The notes beneath the pieces are model-generated. The model was given only the letters and a program-made list of their open reading frames with translations. It did no database searches and was not told the DNA's origin. Positions 15,551 through 23,509 of a stretch of DNA of 38,501 bases are shown one piece after another. The stretch spans positions 1-38,501 of the forward strand of contig CAZLIC010000036.1 in the NCBI GenBank assembly GCA_964559535.1, in the 5' to 3' direction. Source of the DNA: CAZLIC01 sp964559535 (GTDB lineage Bacteria > Pseudomonadota > Alphaproteobacteria > Rhodobacterales > Rhodobacteraceae). Both the position numbers and the translations under genes were made by a program. The stretch's first letter is position 1, and every line of letters starts with the position of its first letter.

Positions 15551-16540
15551 TCAGGCGTTCACATCCACCACCACGCGGCCCTGCACCTGCCCCTTCAGGA
15601 TCTCGCCCGCCAGCCCCGGCAGGTCGGCCAGACCAACCGTGCGGGTCATTGCCTCCAGCTTGTCCATCGGCAGGTCGGTGGCAATGCGCCCCCAGGCGCG
15701 CACGCGTTCGTCGTAGGGCGACAGCACGCTGTCGATGCCCAGGATGTTCACGCCGCGCAGCAGGAACGGGATCACCGTGGCAGGCAGCGACGCCCCGCCC
15801 GCCAGCCCCACCGAGGCGACCGAGGCGCGGTGTTTCATCTGCCCCAGCACGCGCGCCAGCATCGCACCGCCCACCGCATCAATGCAGCCCGCCCACGTCT
15901 CTGTCTCCAGCGGGCGCTTCACCGTCTCGGCCAGGTCCGCCCGCGGCACGATGCGCGCGGCGCCCAGATCGCGCAGGTAGGGCCCGGTTTCGGGGCGGCC
16001 GGTGACGGCGGCCACCTGATAGCCCAGCCGGGCGAGGATGGCGATGGCGACCGACCCCACGCCGCCCGCGGCGCCCGTCACCAGCACCTCGCCCTTCTCG
16101 GGCGTCAGACCGTGGTCTTCCAGCGCCATCACCGCCAGCATGGCGGTGAAGCCTGCCGTGCCCACCGCCATGGCGGCCCGCGTGGTCAGCCCCGCGGGCA
16201 GCGGCACCAGCCAGTCGGCCTTCAGCCGCGCCTTGGTGGCATAGCCGCCCCAGTGGCTTTCGCCCACCCGCCAGCCGGTCAGGATGACCCTGTCGCCGGG
16301 GGCATAGCGGGCATCGTCCGAGGCCGACACAGTGCCCGCGAAATCCACGCCCCCCACATGCGGGTAGGTCCGCACCAGCCCGCCGCCGGTGGTCAGCACC
16401 AGCCCGTCCTTGTAGTTCAGCGTCGAATACTCGACCGCCACGGTCACATCGCCCGCGGGCAACCGGTCATCGGGCAAATCCTGCACCGTAGCGCGGGTGG
16501 CGCCGGTTTCGTCCTTTTCAACCACAAGTGCGCGGAACAT
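15551..16540 (-). CDS. acuI: Acrylyl-CoA reductase (NADPH) AcuI / YhdH-type quinone oxidoreductase
   Basis: 329-residue medium-chain dehydrogenase/reductase. The N-terminal GroES-like half has YSTLNYKDGLVLTTG and HVGGVDFAGTV, typical of the YhdH/AcuI branch. The nucleotide-binding half has VLVTGAAGGVGSVAIAIL. AcuI reduces toxic acryloyl-CoA to propionyl-CoA with NADPH in 3-hydroxypropionate and DMSP metabolism. No catalytic zinc ligands are seen, as expected for this branch. GGAAGGAAG lies just upstream of the ATG (16538-16540). The gene begins 35 bases after the GT4 stop on the same strand, so it could be read through from the upstream operon although it has its own ribosome site. Confidence 0.88.
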   Translation of the reverse strand: MFRALVVEKDETGATRATVQDLPDDRLPAGDVTVAVEYSTLNYKDGLVLTTGGGLVRTYPHVGGVDFAGTVSASDDARYAPGDRVILTGWRVGESHWGGYATKARLKADWLVPLPAGLTTRAAMAVGTAGFTAMLAVMALEDHGLTPEKGEVLVTGAAGGVGSVAIAILARLGYQVAAVTGRPETGPYLRDLGAARIVPRADLAETVKRPLETETWAGCIDAVGGAMLARVLGQMKHRASVASVGLAGGASLPATVIPFLLRGVNILGIDSVLSPYDERVRAWGRIATDLPMDKLEAMTRTVGLADLPGLAGEILKGQVQGRVVVDVNA

Positions 16541-16575
16541 GCTTTCTTCCTTCCTGGCGGAACCCTGGGCGACAG

Positions 16576-17619
16576 TCATCTTGGCAGCCCGTCCAGCACC
16601 CCACCCATCACCGCCGCCGTATCGGCCCAGCGCGGCAGGGCGTGGCCCGCGGCGGTGCTGGCCGCGGCCATCTGCGCGCGGTGGGAAGGATCGGCCAGCA
16701 GGCGGCGCAGGGCGGCGGCAAAGGCGGCGCTGTCGTCCACCGGCACCAGGTGGCCGGTGCCCTGCGGCACGGTTTCCGGCACGGCCCCGGCAGCGCAGGT
16801 GACAATCGGCAGGCCGTGGATCAGCGCTTCGCCGAACACCATGCCGTAGCCTTCATAGCGGGTGGCCAGAGCAAAGACGGTGGCCTGCCGGTACAGCCCC
16901 GCCAGTTCGTCCTGCTCCATCCGCCCGCGGAACCGCAGGCGGCCATACAGGCCCAGCGCATCGGCCTTCAGCGTCAGTGACCGCAGCACGTCGTGGTCAT
17001 GCGTGCCGCCGACGATTTGCGCCTGCCACGGCAGGTCGGTGATGGCCCCCAGCGCGTCGATCAGCACGTCATGCCCCTTGCGGGCGGCGATCAGCCCCAC
17101 CGACAGGATCAGCGGCGGATCGATCGGGCTGCGGACCGGGTCAGGTTCGGCGAAGCCGGGCAGCGCAATGTGGATGCGGGCTTCGGGCACGCCGAAATCG
17201 GCCACCAGGATGCGTTTGGTATGCGGCGAGGGCACCACCACCTGCGCGGCAAGGGCCAGGTTCGCGGCCTCGCGCTGCAAGAGCATGCGCGCGGTGTCGG
17301 GCGGCAGGCCGGTTTCCAGGCCCACCGGGTGGTGGATCATGGCGACCAGCGGCGCCTTCACGGTGACAAGCCCCGCCGTGTCGATGCCGCCGTAGACAAG
17401 GCCGTCGAGGATGACGGGCGTGTCCGGCGCCACGGCGGCCAGCTGCGCCACCGCCGCTGCCATGTCGGCAGGCGGGGCCAGCGGGAAGCTGCCCGGCAGC
17501 TGCATATGATCCACCCGGCGACCCTGTGCGCGCAGGGTGTGCAGCACGGTTTTCTCGTAGATGTAGCCCCCGGTTTTCTGGTCGATGTCGCCGGGAATGG
17601 CAAAGACGGCGGGTCTCAT
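16576..17619 (-). CDS. Glycosyltransferase family 4 (GT-B)
   Basis: 347-residue retaining glycosyltransferase. It starts with AIPGDIDQKTGGYIYEKTVL (donor/acceptor lobe), contains SPHTKRILVADFG and LSVGLIAARKGHDVLIDAL at the domain join, and carries the family E-x7-E region in EGYGMVFGEALIHGLPIV near residues 270-287. It should move a sugar from a nucleotide donor to an unknown acceptor, at the cytoplasmic membrane face by analogy. Its ATG overlaps the stop of the upstream permease as ATGA, so it is the last of seven coupled genes beginning with a CDP-alcohol phosphatidyltransferase. Confidence 0.87.
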   Translation of the reverse strand: MRPAVFAIPGDIDQKTGGYIYEKTVLHTLRAQGRRVDHMQLPGSFPLAPPADMAAAVAQLAAVAPDTPVILDGLVYGGIDTAGLVTVKAPLVAMIHHPVGLETGLPPDTARMLLQREAANLALAAQVVVPSPHTKRILVADFGVPEARIHIALPGFAEPDPVRSPIDPPLILSVGLIAARKGHDVLIDALGAITDLPWQAQIVGGTHDHDVLRSLTLKADALGLYGRLRFRGRMEQDELAGLYRQATVFALATRYEGYGMVFGEALIHGLPIVTCAAGAVPETVPQGTGHLVPVDDSAAFAAALRRLLADPSHRAQMAAASTAAGHALPRWADTAAVMGGVLDGLPR

Positions 17620-19160
17620 GGGCGCAACTGCTCCGGGGCAAGGCGGGCAAGGACTCGGGCTTCCAGCGCCGCCACTGCGGCATAGCCGAGACAGGCCGCG
17701 AGCGCGAGCACGATCACGCAGGACCACAGCATGGCATAGGACGAGGTCGAGGCGGATATCGCCATCAGCGTGCCCATGCCGATGCCGGTGGCCAGCCATT
17801 CGGTGGTGGTGGCGGCCAGGATGGCGGCGGGCACCGCCATGCGGGCGGCGGCAAAGGCGGCGGGGACCATGGCCGGAAGCTGGGCGTGCAGCAGCCGCTG
17901 GCGCGGCGAGGCGGCATAGCTGGCGAACACGTCCTGCACCTGTTGCGGCACCTGCCGGATGCCTGCCAGCGCGGCCACGAAGGTGGGGAAGAAGGTCATC
18001 ACCGCCACGATGGCGATGGTGCCGGTGGCGCCGCGGCCCAGCGCCAGAACGATCAGCGGCGCGGTGGTGACGATGGGAATCGCGCGCAGGGCCACGGCCA
18101 GCGGCAGCGCGGTGGCGGCCAACGCCGGGCGCAGCGTCACGGCGGCGGCAAGGGCGATGCCCATGGCGATGCCCGCCAGGTAGCCGGGCAGCGCCAGGAT
18201 CAGCGTTTGCCCCAGCGCATGGGTCAGCGTGGGCAGGGCATCGGGGGTGGAGGTCAGGAACTGCCAGACCTCGGCCGGGCGCTTGGCGAAGAAGGGGTTC
18301 AGCGCGAAGCCGTCCATCACACCCTGCCAAAGGGCCAGGATGGCCAGCGCGGCCAGGATGGGCACGGCGGGGTGGTTGCGGCGGGCGGCGGCGGGCGGGG
18401 CCAAGAGCACGGGCACCGGGCCGGGCGACAGGCGGCGGCCCAGGGCGCCCAGGGCCGCATAGGCAGAGATCGACAGCGCGGCCGAGGTGGCGGCCAGCGA
18501 CCAGGTGGCGGGCACGTCCAGCGCGCGCATGGCCCGGATCGCCAGCACGCCCAGGCCGCGGTCGGCGCCGGTGAACTCGCCCACCATGGCGCCCAGCACG
18601 GCGGCGGGGGCGGCAATCTGCAGGCCCGCGGTGGCGTAGGGGATGGCGGCGCGTGTTCGGACGCGGGCCAGCTGTGTGAGCCGCCCGCGGCCATAGCTGG
18701 CGATCAGGTCGAACCACGCCGCGGGGGCGGCGCGCAGACCCACCAGCAGCGCCAGGAAGGTGGTGTAGAACACCGCCAGCGCGGCCAGCGTGACTTGCGG
18801 GCCGGCGCCGGGGCCGTACAGCACGCGCAGGATCGGGCCGGTGGCGACCATGGGCAGGCAGAAGGCGAACAGGGCAAGGGCGGCAAGCAGGGGGGCGGCG
18901 CGCGGGGCAAGGATGCAGAGCGTGGCCAGAACCGCCCCGGCAAGGTTGCCCCAGGCAAACCCCTGCGCGGCATTGGCCAGCGTGGCAAGCGTTGCGCGGG
19001 CCAGAAGGGCGGCATTCGCGCCCATCCATCGCGCGATGTCCGAGGGCGCAGCAATCAGGAAGTCGGTGCCGGGGAGCAGCGCCAGCATTTCCCAGGCAAC
19101 CACGGCGGCAAGGAAGGGCACGGCGCGGGGAAGCGGGGCCGGCAGGGCGGCGGCGATCAT
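17616..19160 (-). CDS. ABC transporter permease, two fused SsuC/ThiX-type domains
   Basis: 514-residue inner-membrane protein made of two homologous binding-protein-dependent permease halves (about 1-250 and 265-514). Matching landmarks are PAAVLGAMVGEFTGADRGLG in the first half and PAAILAATTTEWLATGIGMG in the second. Each half has about six hydrophobic spans. Most NMT1/nitrate/sulfonate-type importers use two copies of a single-domain permease, so the fusion is notable. The start MIAAALPAPL overlaps the ATPase stop by ATGA, and its own stop overlaps the GT4 start by ATGA. Confidence 0.86.
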   Translation of the reverse strand: MIAAALPAPLPRAVPFLAAVVAWEMLALLPGTDFLIAAPSDIARWMGANAALLARATLATLANAAQGFAWGNLAGAVLATLCILAPRAAPLLAALALFAFCLPMVATGPILRVLYGPGAGPQVTLAALAVFYTTFLALLVGLRAAPAAWFDLIASYGRGRLTQLARVRTRAAIPYATAGLQIAAPAAVLGAMVGEFTGADRGLGVLAIRAMRALDVPATWSLAATSAALSISAYAALGALGRRLSPGPVPVLLAPPAAARRNHPAVPILAALAILALWQGVMDGFALNPFFAKRPAEVWQFLTSTPDALPTLTHALGQTLILALPGYLAGIAMGIALAAAVTLRPALAATALPLAVALRAIPIVTTAPLIVLALGRGATGTIAIVAVMTFFPTFVAALAGIRQVPQQVQDVFASYAASPRQRLLHAQLPAMVPAAFAAARMAVPAAILAATTTEWLATGIGMGTLMAISASTSSYAMLWSCVIVLALAACLGYAAVAALEARVLARLAPEQLRP

Positions 19161-19942
19161 TCCGCGGCCAGCGGCTGGTCGGGCGCGGTGCCGGCCCAAA
19201 GCGCGGCCTGCACGCTGTCCATGAGGTCGCGGAACGACGCGTCGCGCGTCAGGTCACGGTGGCGGGGGTGCGGCAGGGGAATGGCGATGTCGTCCACCAC
19301 ACGGCCGGGGCGGCTGGAGAAGACCACCACCCGATCGGCCAGCAGCACGGCTTCCGAAATGGCGTGGGTGACAAGCAGCGTGGTGGTGCCGCGCGCCTGC
19401 CACAGGCGCGGCAGGTCTTCGTTCAGCCGCAGGCGCGTCAACTCGTCCACTGCGGCAAAGGGTTCGTCCAGCAGCAGAAGGCCCGGCCGCGTGGCCAGGC
19501 AGCGGGCTATGGCAACCCGGCTGCGCATCCCGCCCGACAATTCTGCAGGTTTGCGGTCCTCGAACCCCGCCAGTCCCACCAGGGCGATCAGCCGGTCCAC
19601 CTCTTCGGGGTCGGGGGTGCGGCGGGCCAGGGTCAGCGCCAGCGCGATGTTGCCGCGCACCGTGCGCCACGGCAGCAGGGCGGGGTCCTGGAAGGCCACC
19701 GCCAGCCCGGCGTCGCGGGTCACTTCGGCCGGGGAGCGGGGGCCGACGCGGATGCTGCCGGTGCTGGGCGCATCCAGCCCCGCCACCAGCCGCAACAGGG
19801 TGGACTTGCCGCAGCCCGAGGGGCCGACCAGCGCCGTCGTCTGCCCCGCCACGAAGGCCAGGGTGACAGGCGCCAGCGCGGCGACAGAGCCGAAATGGCG
19901 CGACACACCGGTCAGGGTAACGGGGGGCGGGGCGTCAACCAT
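19157..19942 (-). CDS. ABC transporter ATPase, SsuB/TauB/ThiZ type
   Basis: 261-residue ATPase. Walker A GPSGCGKS is at 40-47, the Q-loop Q85, the signature LSGGM at 135-139, Walker B LLLLDEP at 155-161, and the switch histidine in LVTHAISEAV. The FSSRPGRVVDDIAIPLPHPR stretch near the C-terminus is typical of nitrate/sulfonate/thiamine-precursor importers. The start at 19940-19942 was chosen because upstream in-frame sequence is the translated palindromic repeat. It is separated from the binding-protein gene by 107 bases holding that hairpin, the only sizeable gap in the seven-gene run. Confidence 0.88.
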   Translation of the reverse strand: MVDAPPPVTLTGVSRHFGSVAALAPVTLAFVAGQTTALVGPSGCGKSTLLRLVAGLDAPSTGSIRVGPRSPAEVTRDAGLAVAFQDPALLPWRTVRGNIALALTLARRTPDPEEVDRLIALVGLAGFEDRKPAELSGGMRSRVAIARCLATRPGLLLLDEPFAAVDELTRLRLNEDLPRLWQARGTTTLLVTHAISEAVLLADRVVVFSSRPGRVVDDIAIPLPHPRHRDLTRDASFRDLMDSVQAALWAGTAPDQPLAAE

Positions 19943-19980
19943 GGTGCACCGTGCCGGCCGGGCACCGCGCCATGGCCAAT

Positions 19981-20017
19981 GGCGCCTCCCTCTCCACAGA
20001 GGGGGAGAGGAGGCGCC
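19981..20017. repeat. Palindromic repeat, single unit, after a binding-protein gene
   Basis: GGCGCCTCCCTCTCC (19981-19995) pairs with GGAGAG-GAGGCGCC (ending 20017) around a short loop, giving a long stem with one bulged base. It belongs to the same G/A-rich family as 48-69. It sits between the NMT1-type binding-protein gene and its ATPase gene. Confidence 0.7.
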
Positions 20018-20049
20018 CCACAGCGGGCCGCGCGCCACCGATGGCCGGG

Positions 20050-21039
20050 TCAGGCGGCACCATGCACCTCGTCAAGGATCGAGCGGTCCCAGAGATCGGG
20101 CGTCACCGTACGGCCCAGCAGCGCCAGCGTGCGGATGTTGGCCGCCACCGTCTCGTCCGTCCAGGCGCCAAAGCCCTGCGCCTCGGTCAGGTCGCTGAAC
20201 ATCAGCGGTACCTGGCGGTCGGCCTGCAGTTCCTGCGTCGGCAGGTCCAGCCCCGCATCGGGGAACATCTGCACGGCCAGCGCCGCCGCCGCCTTCGGGT
20301 CGGCCTTGTAGTCCATCCAGCCGCGCACCTCGCCCTTCATCAGCGCCACCAGGTCTGCCCGGCGGTTCAGCAGGCTGTCGGTCGTGGCGATGTAGGTCTG
20401 CGAATGCAGGGCATAGCCGTGGTCGGCCATCAGCATCGTCACATTCTCGACCCCCTGCATGGTCATCGCCACCGGCAGGTCGGTCTGCCAGCACAACAGG
20501 CAATCCACCTGCCCCGTCACCAGCGGCGCCGCGTCGTACTGCGTGGGCACGATCTCGACCTTCGTGATATCGACGTTGTTCAGCGTGCAAAGCGCCTGCA
20601 GGACGGGGGTATTGGCCAGCGCCATGCCGATCTTCTTTCCGGCAAGGTCCTGGGGCGTGTTCACCGGGTTTGCGGGCAGCGACGCGATGACGAAGGGGTT
20701 CTTCTGCATCGCCACGCCGATGATGCGGAAGGGCGCGCCGTTGGCCACGGCGGCGGCGGTGTAGTCGGCGGCCGAGATGCCCACCAGCGCGGTGCCCGCC
20801 ACGACGGGGGGTTCCACCGGCGCGTTCGGACCGCCCTGGTCCAGCCGCACCTCCAGCCCGCCCTCGGCCCAGTACCCCTTGGATTGCGCGATGTAGCTGC
20901 CGCCGAACTGCACCGAGTGCAGCCAGCTGAGCTGCAGGGCCACCGGGGTGGCGGCAGAGGCGCGGCGGGGCAGGATCAGCCCGGCGCCGGAGGCGGCGAG
21001 CGTGGTGCCAAGGAAACGGCGGCGGGAAAGGCGGGTCAT
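20050..21039 (-). CDS. ABC transporter substrate-binding protein, NMT1/THI5-like (Tat signal)
   Basis: 329-residue periplasmic binding protein with a twin-arginine signal: SRRRFLG at 5-11, then a hydrophobic stretch ending ASA. The mature part has LQLSWLHSVQFGGSYIAQSK and ALVGISAADYTAAAVANGAP, as in nitrate/sulfonate/pyrimidine-type (SsuA/ThiY) binding proteins. A small organic ligand is expected, but I cannot read which one. Tat export implies folding before export. The start overlaps the stop of the upstream LPG-flippase-like gene by ATGA. A palindromic hairpin follows the stop. Confidence 0.88.
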   Translation of the reverse strand: MTRLSRRRFLGTTLAASGAGLILPRRASAATPVALQLSWLHSVQFGGSYIAQSKGYWAEGGLEVRLDQGGPNAPVEPPVVAGTALVGISAADYTAAAVANGAPFRIIGVAMQKNPFVIASLPANPVNTPQDLAGKKIGMALANTPVLQALCTLNNVDITKVEIVPTQYDAAPLVTGQVDCLLCWQTDLPVAMTMQGVENVTMLMADHGYALHSQTYIATTDSLLNRRADLVALMKGEVRGWMDYKADPKAAAALAVQMFPDAGLDLPTQELQADRQVPLMFSDLTEAQGFGAWTDETVAANIRTLALLGRTVTPDLWDRSILDEVHGAA

Positions 21040-21926
21040 GGCGGGCTCCTGTCACGGGGGTGTTGCAATTGTGATGGTTCCGCGCGCCGCGGCAAGGCAA
21101 AGAGCGCCCCCGGTAACGCGGCTGCGAGGATGCACAGGCCAAAACCGGCACTGGCGGCGAAACCCTGCGCAGCCGTCAGGCCCGCAAGCGGGAAAAGCGC
21201 AGCCGCCGCCCCTTCGCGCCAGCCCCAGCCGCCAACCGACAGCGGCACCAGCATGGCCGTCAGGATGAGCGGGACGAGCGCGAGCGTGGCTTCAGGTGTC
21301 AGGGCGGTGCCGGTGGCGCGGGTGGCGGCGGCGAAGGACAGAAGGTTCAGCGCCACAATGGCGCCGGACAGGGCCGCAAGCGCCGATGCCCGCGGCGCCA
21401 CGGCAGCCACCGCACGGCGGACTGGGGCGGTGCGGGCCAGCGGCACGGCCAGCAGCACCGCGCCCGCGGCAGCCGCCAGCAACAGGGGCGCCGGCGGCGG
21501 CCAGCCGATGCGCCCCGCGGCCATCGACAACGCCAGCGCGGGCAGCGTCAGCGCCAGCAGCGCCATCTGCCCCAAAGCGCGTTCAATCACCACGGCCAGC
21601 GCGGCCGCGGGCAGGCCCGCGCCGTTTCGGCTTCGCAGGGCGCGGGCGGCATCGCCCGGAATTCCGCCCGGCAGCGTCTGGTTCAACAGTTGCGACAGCA
21701 GGTATTCGCGCACCGCCCGCAGCCGCCCCAATGCTATGCCACAGCCCTGCGCCACCAGCCGCCAGCGCAGCGCCGACAGCACCGTCTGCCCCAGCACCAG
21801 CCCCGCTGCCACCGCAATCCACCCCGGGTGCAGCCCCGCCAGCAGGCGCAGCGCCGCAGGGCCGTCGGCCACCTGCCACAGCACCGCCAGCAGCAGCGCC
21901 GGAACGGCCAGGCGCAGCGCCGTCAT
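21036..21926 (-). CDS. Lysylphosphatidylglycerol synthase TM-region / flippase-like membrane protein (UPF0104)
   Basis: 296-residue polytopic membrane protein with about eight hydrophobic spans. Family landmarks are the LSALRWRLVAQGCGI segment and the LSQLLNQTLPGGIPGDAARA stretch, plus VPLSVGGWGWREGAAAALFP near the C-terminus. Related proteins include the flippase half of MprF and AglD-type proteins in polyprenol-sugar pathways. It lacks a soluble aminoacyl-transferase domain. A role moving a lipid-linked product across the membrane fits its neighbours. ATGA overlaps occur at both ends, with the sulfatase-family gene upstream and the binding protein downstream. Confidence 0.85.
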   Translation of the reverse strand: MTALRLAVPALLLAVLWQVADGPAALRLLAGLHPGWIAVAAGLVLGQTVLSALRWRLVAQGCGIALGRLRAVREYLLSQLLNQTLPGGIPGDAARALRSRNGAGLPAAALAVVIERALGQMALLALTLPALALSMAAGRIGWPPPAPLLLAAAAGAVLLAVPLARTAPVRRAVAAVAPRASALAALSGAIVALNLLSFAAATRATGTALTPEATLALVPLILTAMLVPLSVGGWGWREGAAAALFPLAGLTAAQGFAASAGFGLCILAAALPGALFALPRRAEPSQLQHPRDRSPP

Positions 21927-23509
21927 GGCGGGCTGAAGGCGGCAAGAAAGCGGTCGCGCCAGTCCTGCATGGGCCAGACCGGTGTGTCCGGCGCGGGAAT
22001 CAGCCCTTCGGTCCAGCCCCAGCCGACCACCCGGGCCACCACGTCGGGCGGGCCGATCAGATGCGCGGGCACGTCGCGCCCCGGCACGCCGCTGACAAAC
22101 CCCACCGGCGGGTGGTCGCCCAGGACTAGGACAAGCGGCGCAGTTCCGTCAGGGTGGGCGGCCCCCTGACGCGCCGCCCAATCCAGCGTCACCTCCAGTG
22201 CATAGGCGATGGACTGGCGGTACTGGTCGCGGATGCGGTCGGGGTCCTGCCACACCACCTCGGGCGGGTCGCCCCCGACCATCGGGGCGAACACCTGCCC
22301 GTCGCCCACCGCGTCCCACGCCACCGGCACCGGCACCGGTACCCATGGCGCGTGAGACGAGATCAGCGTGACCTGCGCGAACAGCGGCCTGTCGTCGGGC
22401 GGCAGGCGATCGCGGAACCGGGCCAGGGTAAACTGGTCGGGCATGGTGATCCAGTTGAACGGCGGGCCCCTGTAGCCCATCGCATCGCGGTCGATCAGGG
22501 TTTCGAACCCCAGCCGCGCGCCCTCGGGCCAGGCCATGGTGATGGCCGGAGAGATGGCGGCGGTGCGCCAGCCATTGTCGGCGGCAATCTGGAACAGGCT
22601 GCGACGGGGACTGGCGATCAGCGCGCCATAGCGGATCTGGTCGGGCACCGGCAGTCCGGTGGCCAGCGTGGCATGCGCCAGCCAGCTTTGCCCGCCCTCG
22701 ATGGGCGAGGTCAGCCAGCCGGTGCGCATGGCCAGCCCCGCCTGCCGCAGGCGCGCCTCGGCCCCGGCCAGCAGCGGGAGGTGGGTGGCGGCGTACAGCG
22801 GGTTGTCCAGGCTGGCGCGGCCGTAGCTTTCGATGAACACCACGATCACGTCGCGCCCCTGCAGCGCCGACAGGGGCGCACGGATGGCCATCCCGGGGTC
22901 GGTTTCGGCGGCGGTGCGGAAGGCCACCAGGTCGCGCCGGGCCTGCTGCGCATCGCGGAAATGTTCAACGCCGGTGCGCGCGGTGAAGGCCGCGCCGGGC
23001 GGGTTGAACGGCAGCGGCAGGGCGCGCATCGCCCAGCCGATTTCCACACAGGCATACAGGGCGGCGGCCACCGCCACCGGCGCGGCCAGCCGAAACCGGG
23101 GCAGCGCGGCCCACACGCCGGTCGCCCACCACAGAAGTGCGGCAAGTGCTGCGGGCAGGGCAAGCAGCGCCAGCAGCACCAGCAGCGCCAGCGGCAGGCC
23201 CAGCGTGCCCAAGGCCAGCCGGGTGCCCGCATCCAGCATGTGCCCGTCAACCGCCAGGTTGAACGGGCGGCCAAAGGCGGTGAAGGTGGCAAGGTCGGCC
23301 AGTTTCTGCGCCGTCAGCGCCACCAGCACGCCCACCAGACCCGCGCGCACCACCCGCGCCGGCGGCGCCACCGCGGCCAGCAGCGCCAGAATCGCCGGCA
23401 GTTCCAGCGGAAACAGCCGCAGCGCACCCCAGGTCAGGGCGCCCGGGTGATTGGGCATGATCAGCACCAGATGCAGCGCCAGTGCGGCAAGGACCAGCCG
23501 CAGGATCAT
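21923..23509 (-). CDS. Membrane-anchored sulfatase/LTA-synthase-like phosphotransferase
   Basis: 528-residue protein of the alkaline-phosphatase superfamily. Residues 1 to about 165 hold four or five hydrophobic spans; the rest is a periplasmic catalytic domain. Metal- or nucleophile-linked positions I can see are E227 in VVFIESYGRAS, candidate nucleophile S275 in EGGQSWLAHATLATG, H386 in SSHAPW, and D465-H466 in LVLGDHPP. This set resembles lipoteichoic-acid synthase and the OpgB/EptA-type phosphotransferases more than CxPxR sulfatases, as no such formylglycine motif is present. It probably transfers a phospho-alcohol head group onto a lipid or glycan. ATGA overlaps join it to the phosphatidyltransferase upstream and the flippase-like gene downstream. 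Confidence 0.85.
   Translation of the reverse strand: MILRLVLAALALHLVLIMPNHPGALTWGALRLFPLELPAILALLAAVAPPARVVRAGLVGVLVALTAQKLADLATFTAFGRPFNLAVDGHMLDAGTRLALGTLGLPLALLVLLALLALPAALAALLWWATGVWAALPRFRLAAPVAVAAALYACVEIGWAMRALPLPFNPPGAAFTARTGVEHFRDAQQARRDLVAFRTAAETDPGMAIRAPLSALQGRDVIVVFIESYGRASLDNPLYAATHLPLLAGAEARLRQAGLAMRTGWLTSPIEGGQSWLAHATLATGLPVPDQIRYGALIASPRRSLFQIAADNGWRTAAISPAITMAWPEGARLGFETLIDRDAMGYRGPPFNWITMPDQFTLARFRDRLPPDDRPLFAQVTLISSHAPWVPVPVPVAWDAVGDGQVFAPMVGGDPPEVVWQDPDRIRDQYRQSIAYALEVTLDWAARQGAAHPDGTAPLVLVLGDHPPVGFVSGVPGRDVPAHLIGPPDVVARVVGWGWTEGLIPAPDTPVWPMQDWRDRFLAAFSPP

Noticed and set aside
21923..23509. Calling the alkaline-phosphatase-superfamily protein a true sulfatase
   Set aside because: No CxPxR/SxPxR formylglycine motif is visible; the topology and residues fit LTA-synthase or phosphoethanolamine-transferase relatives better.
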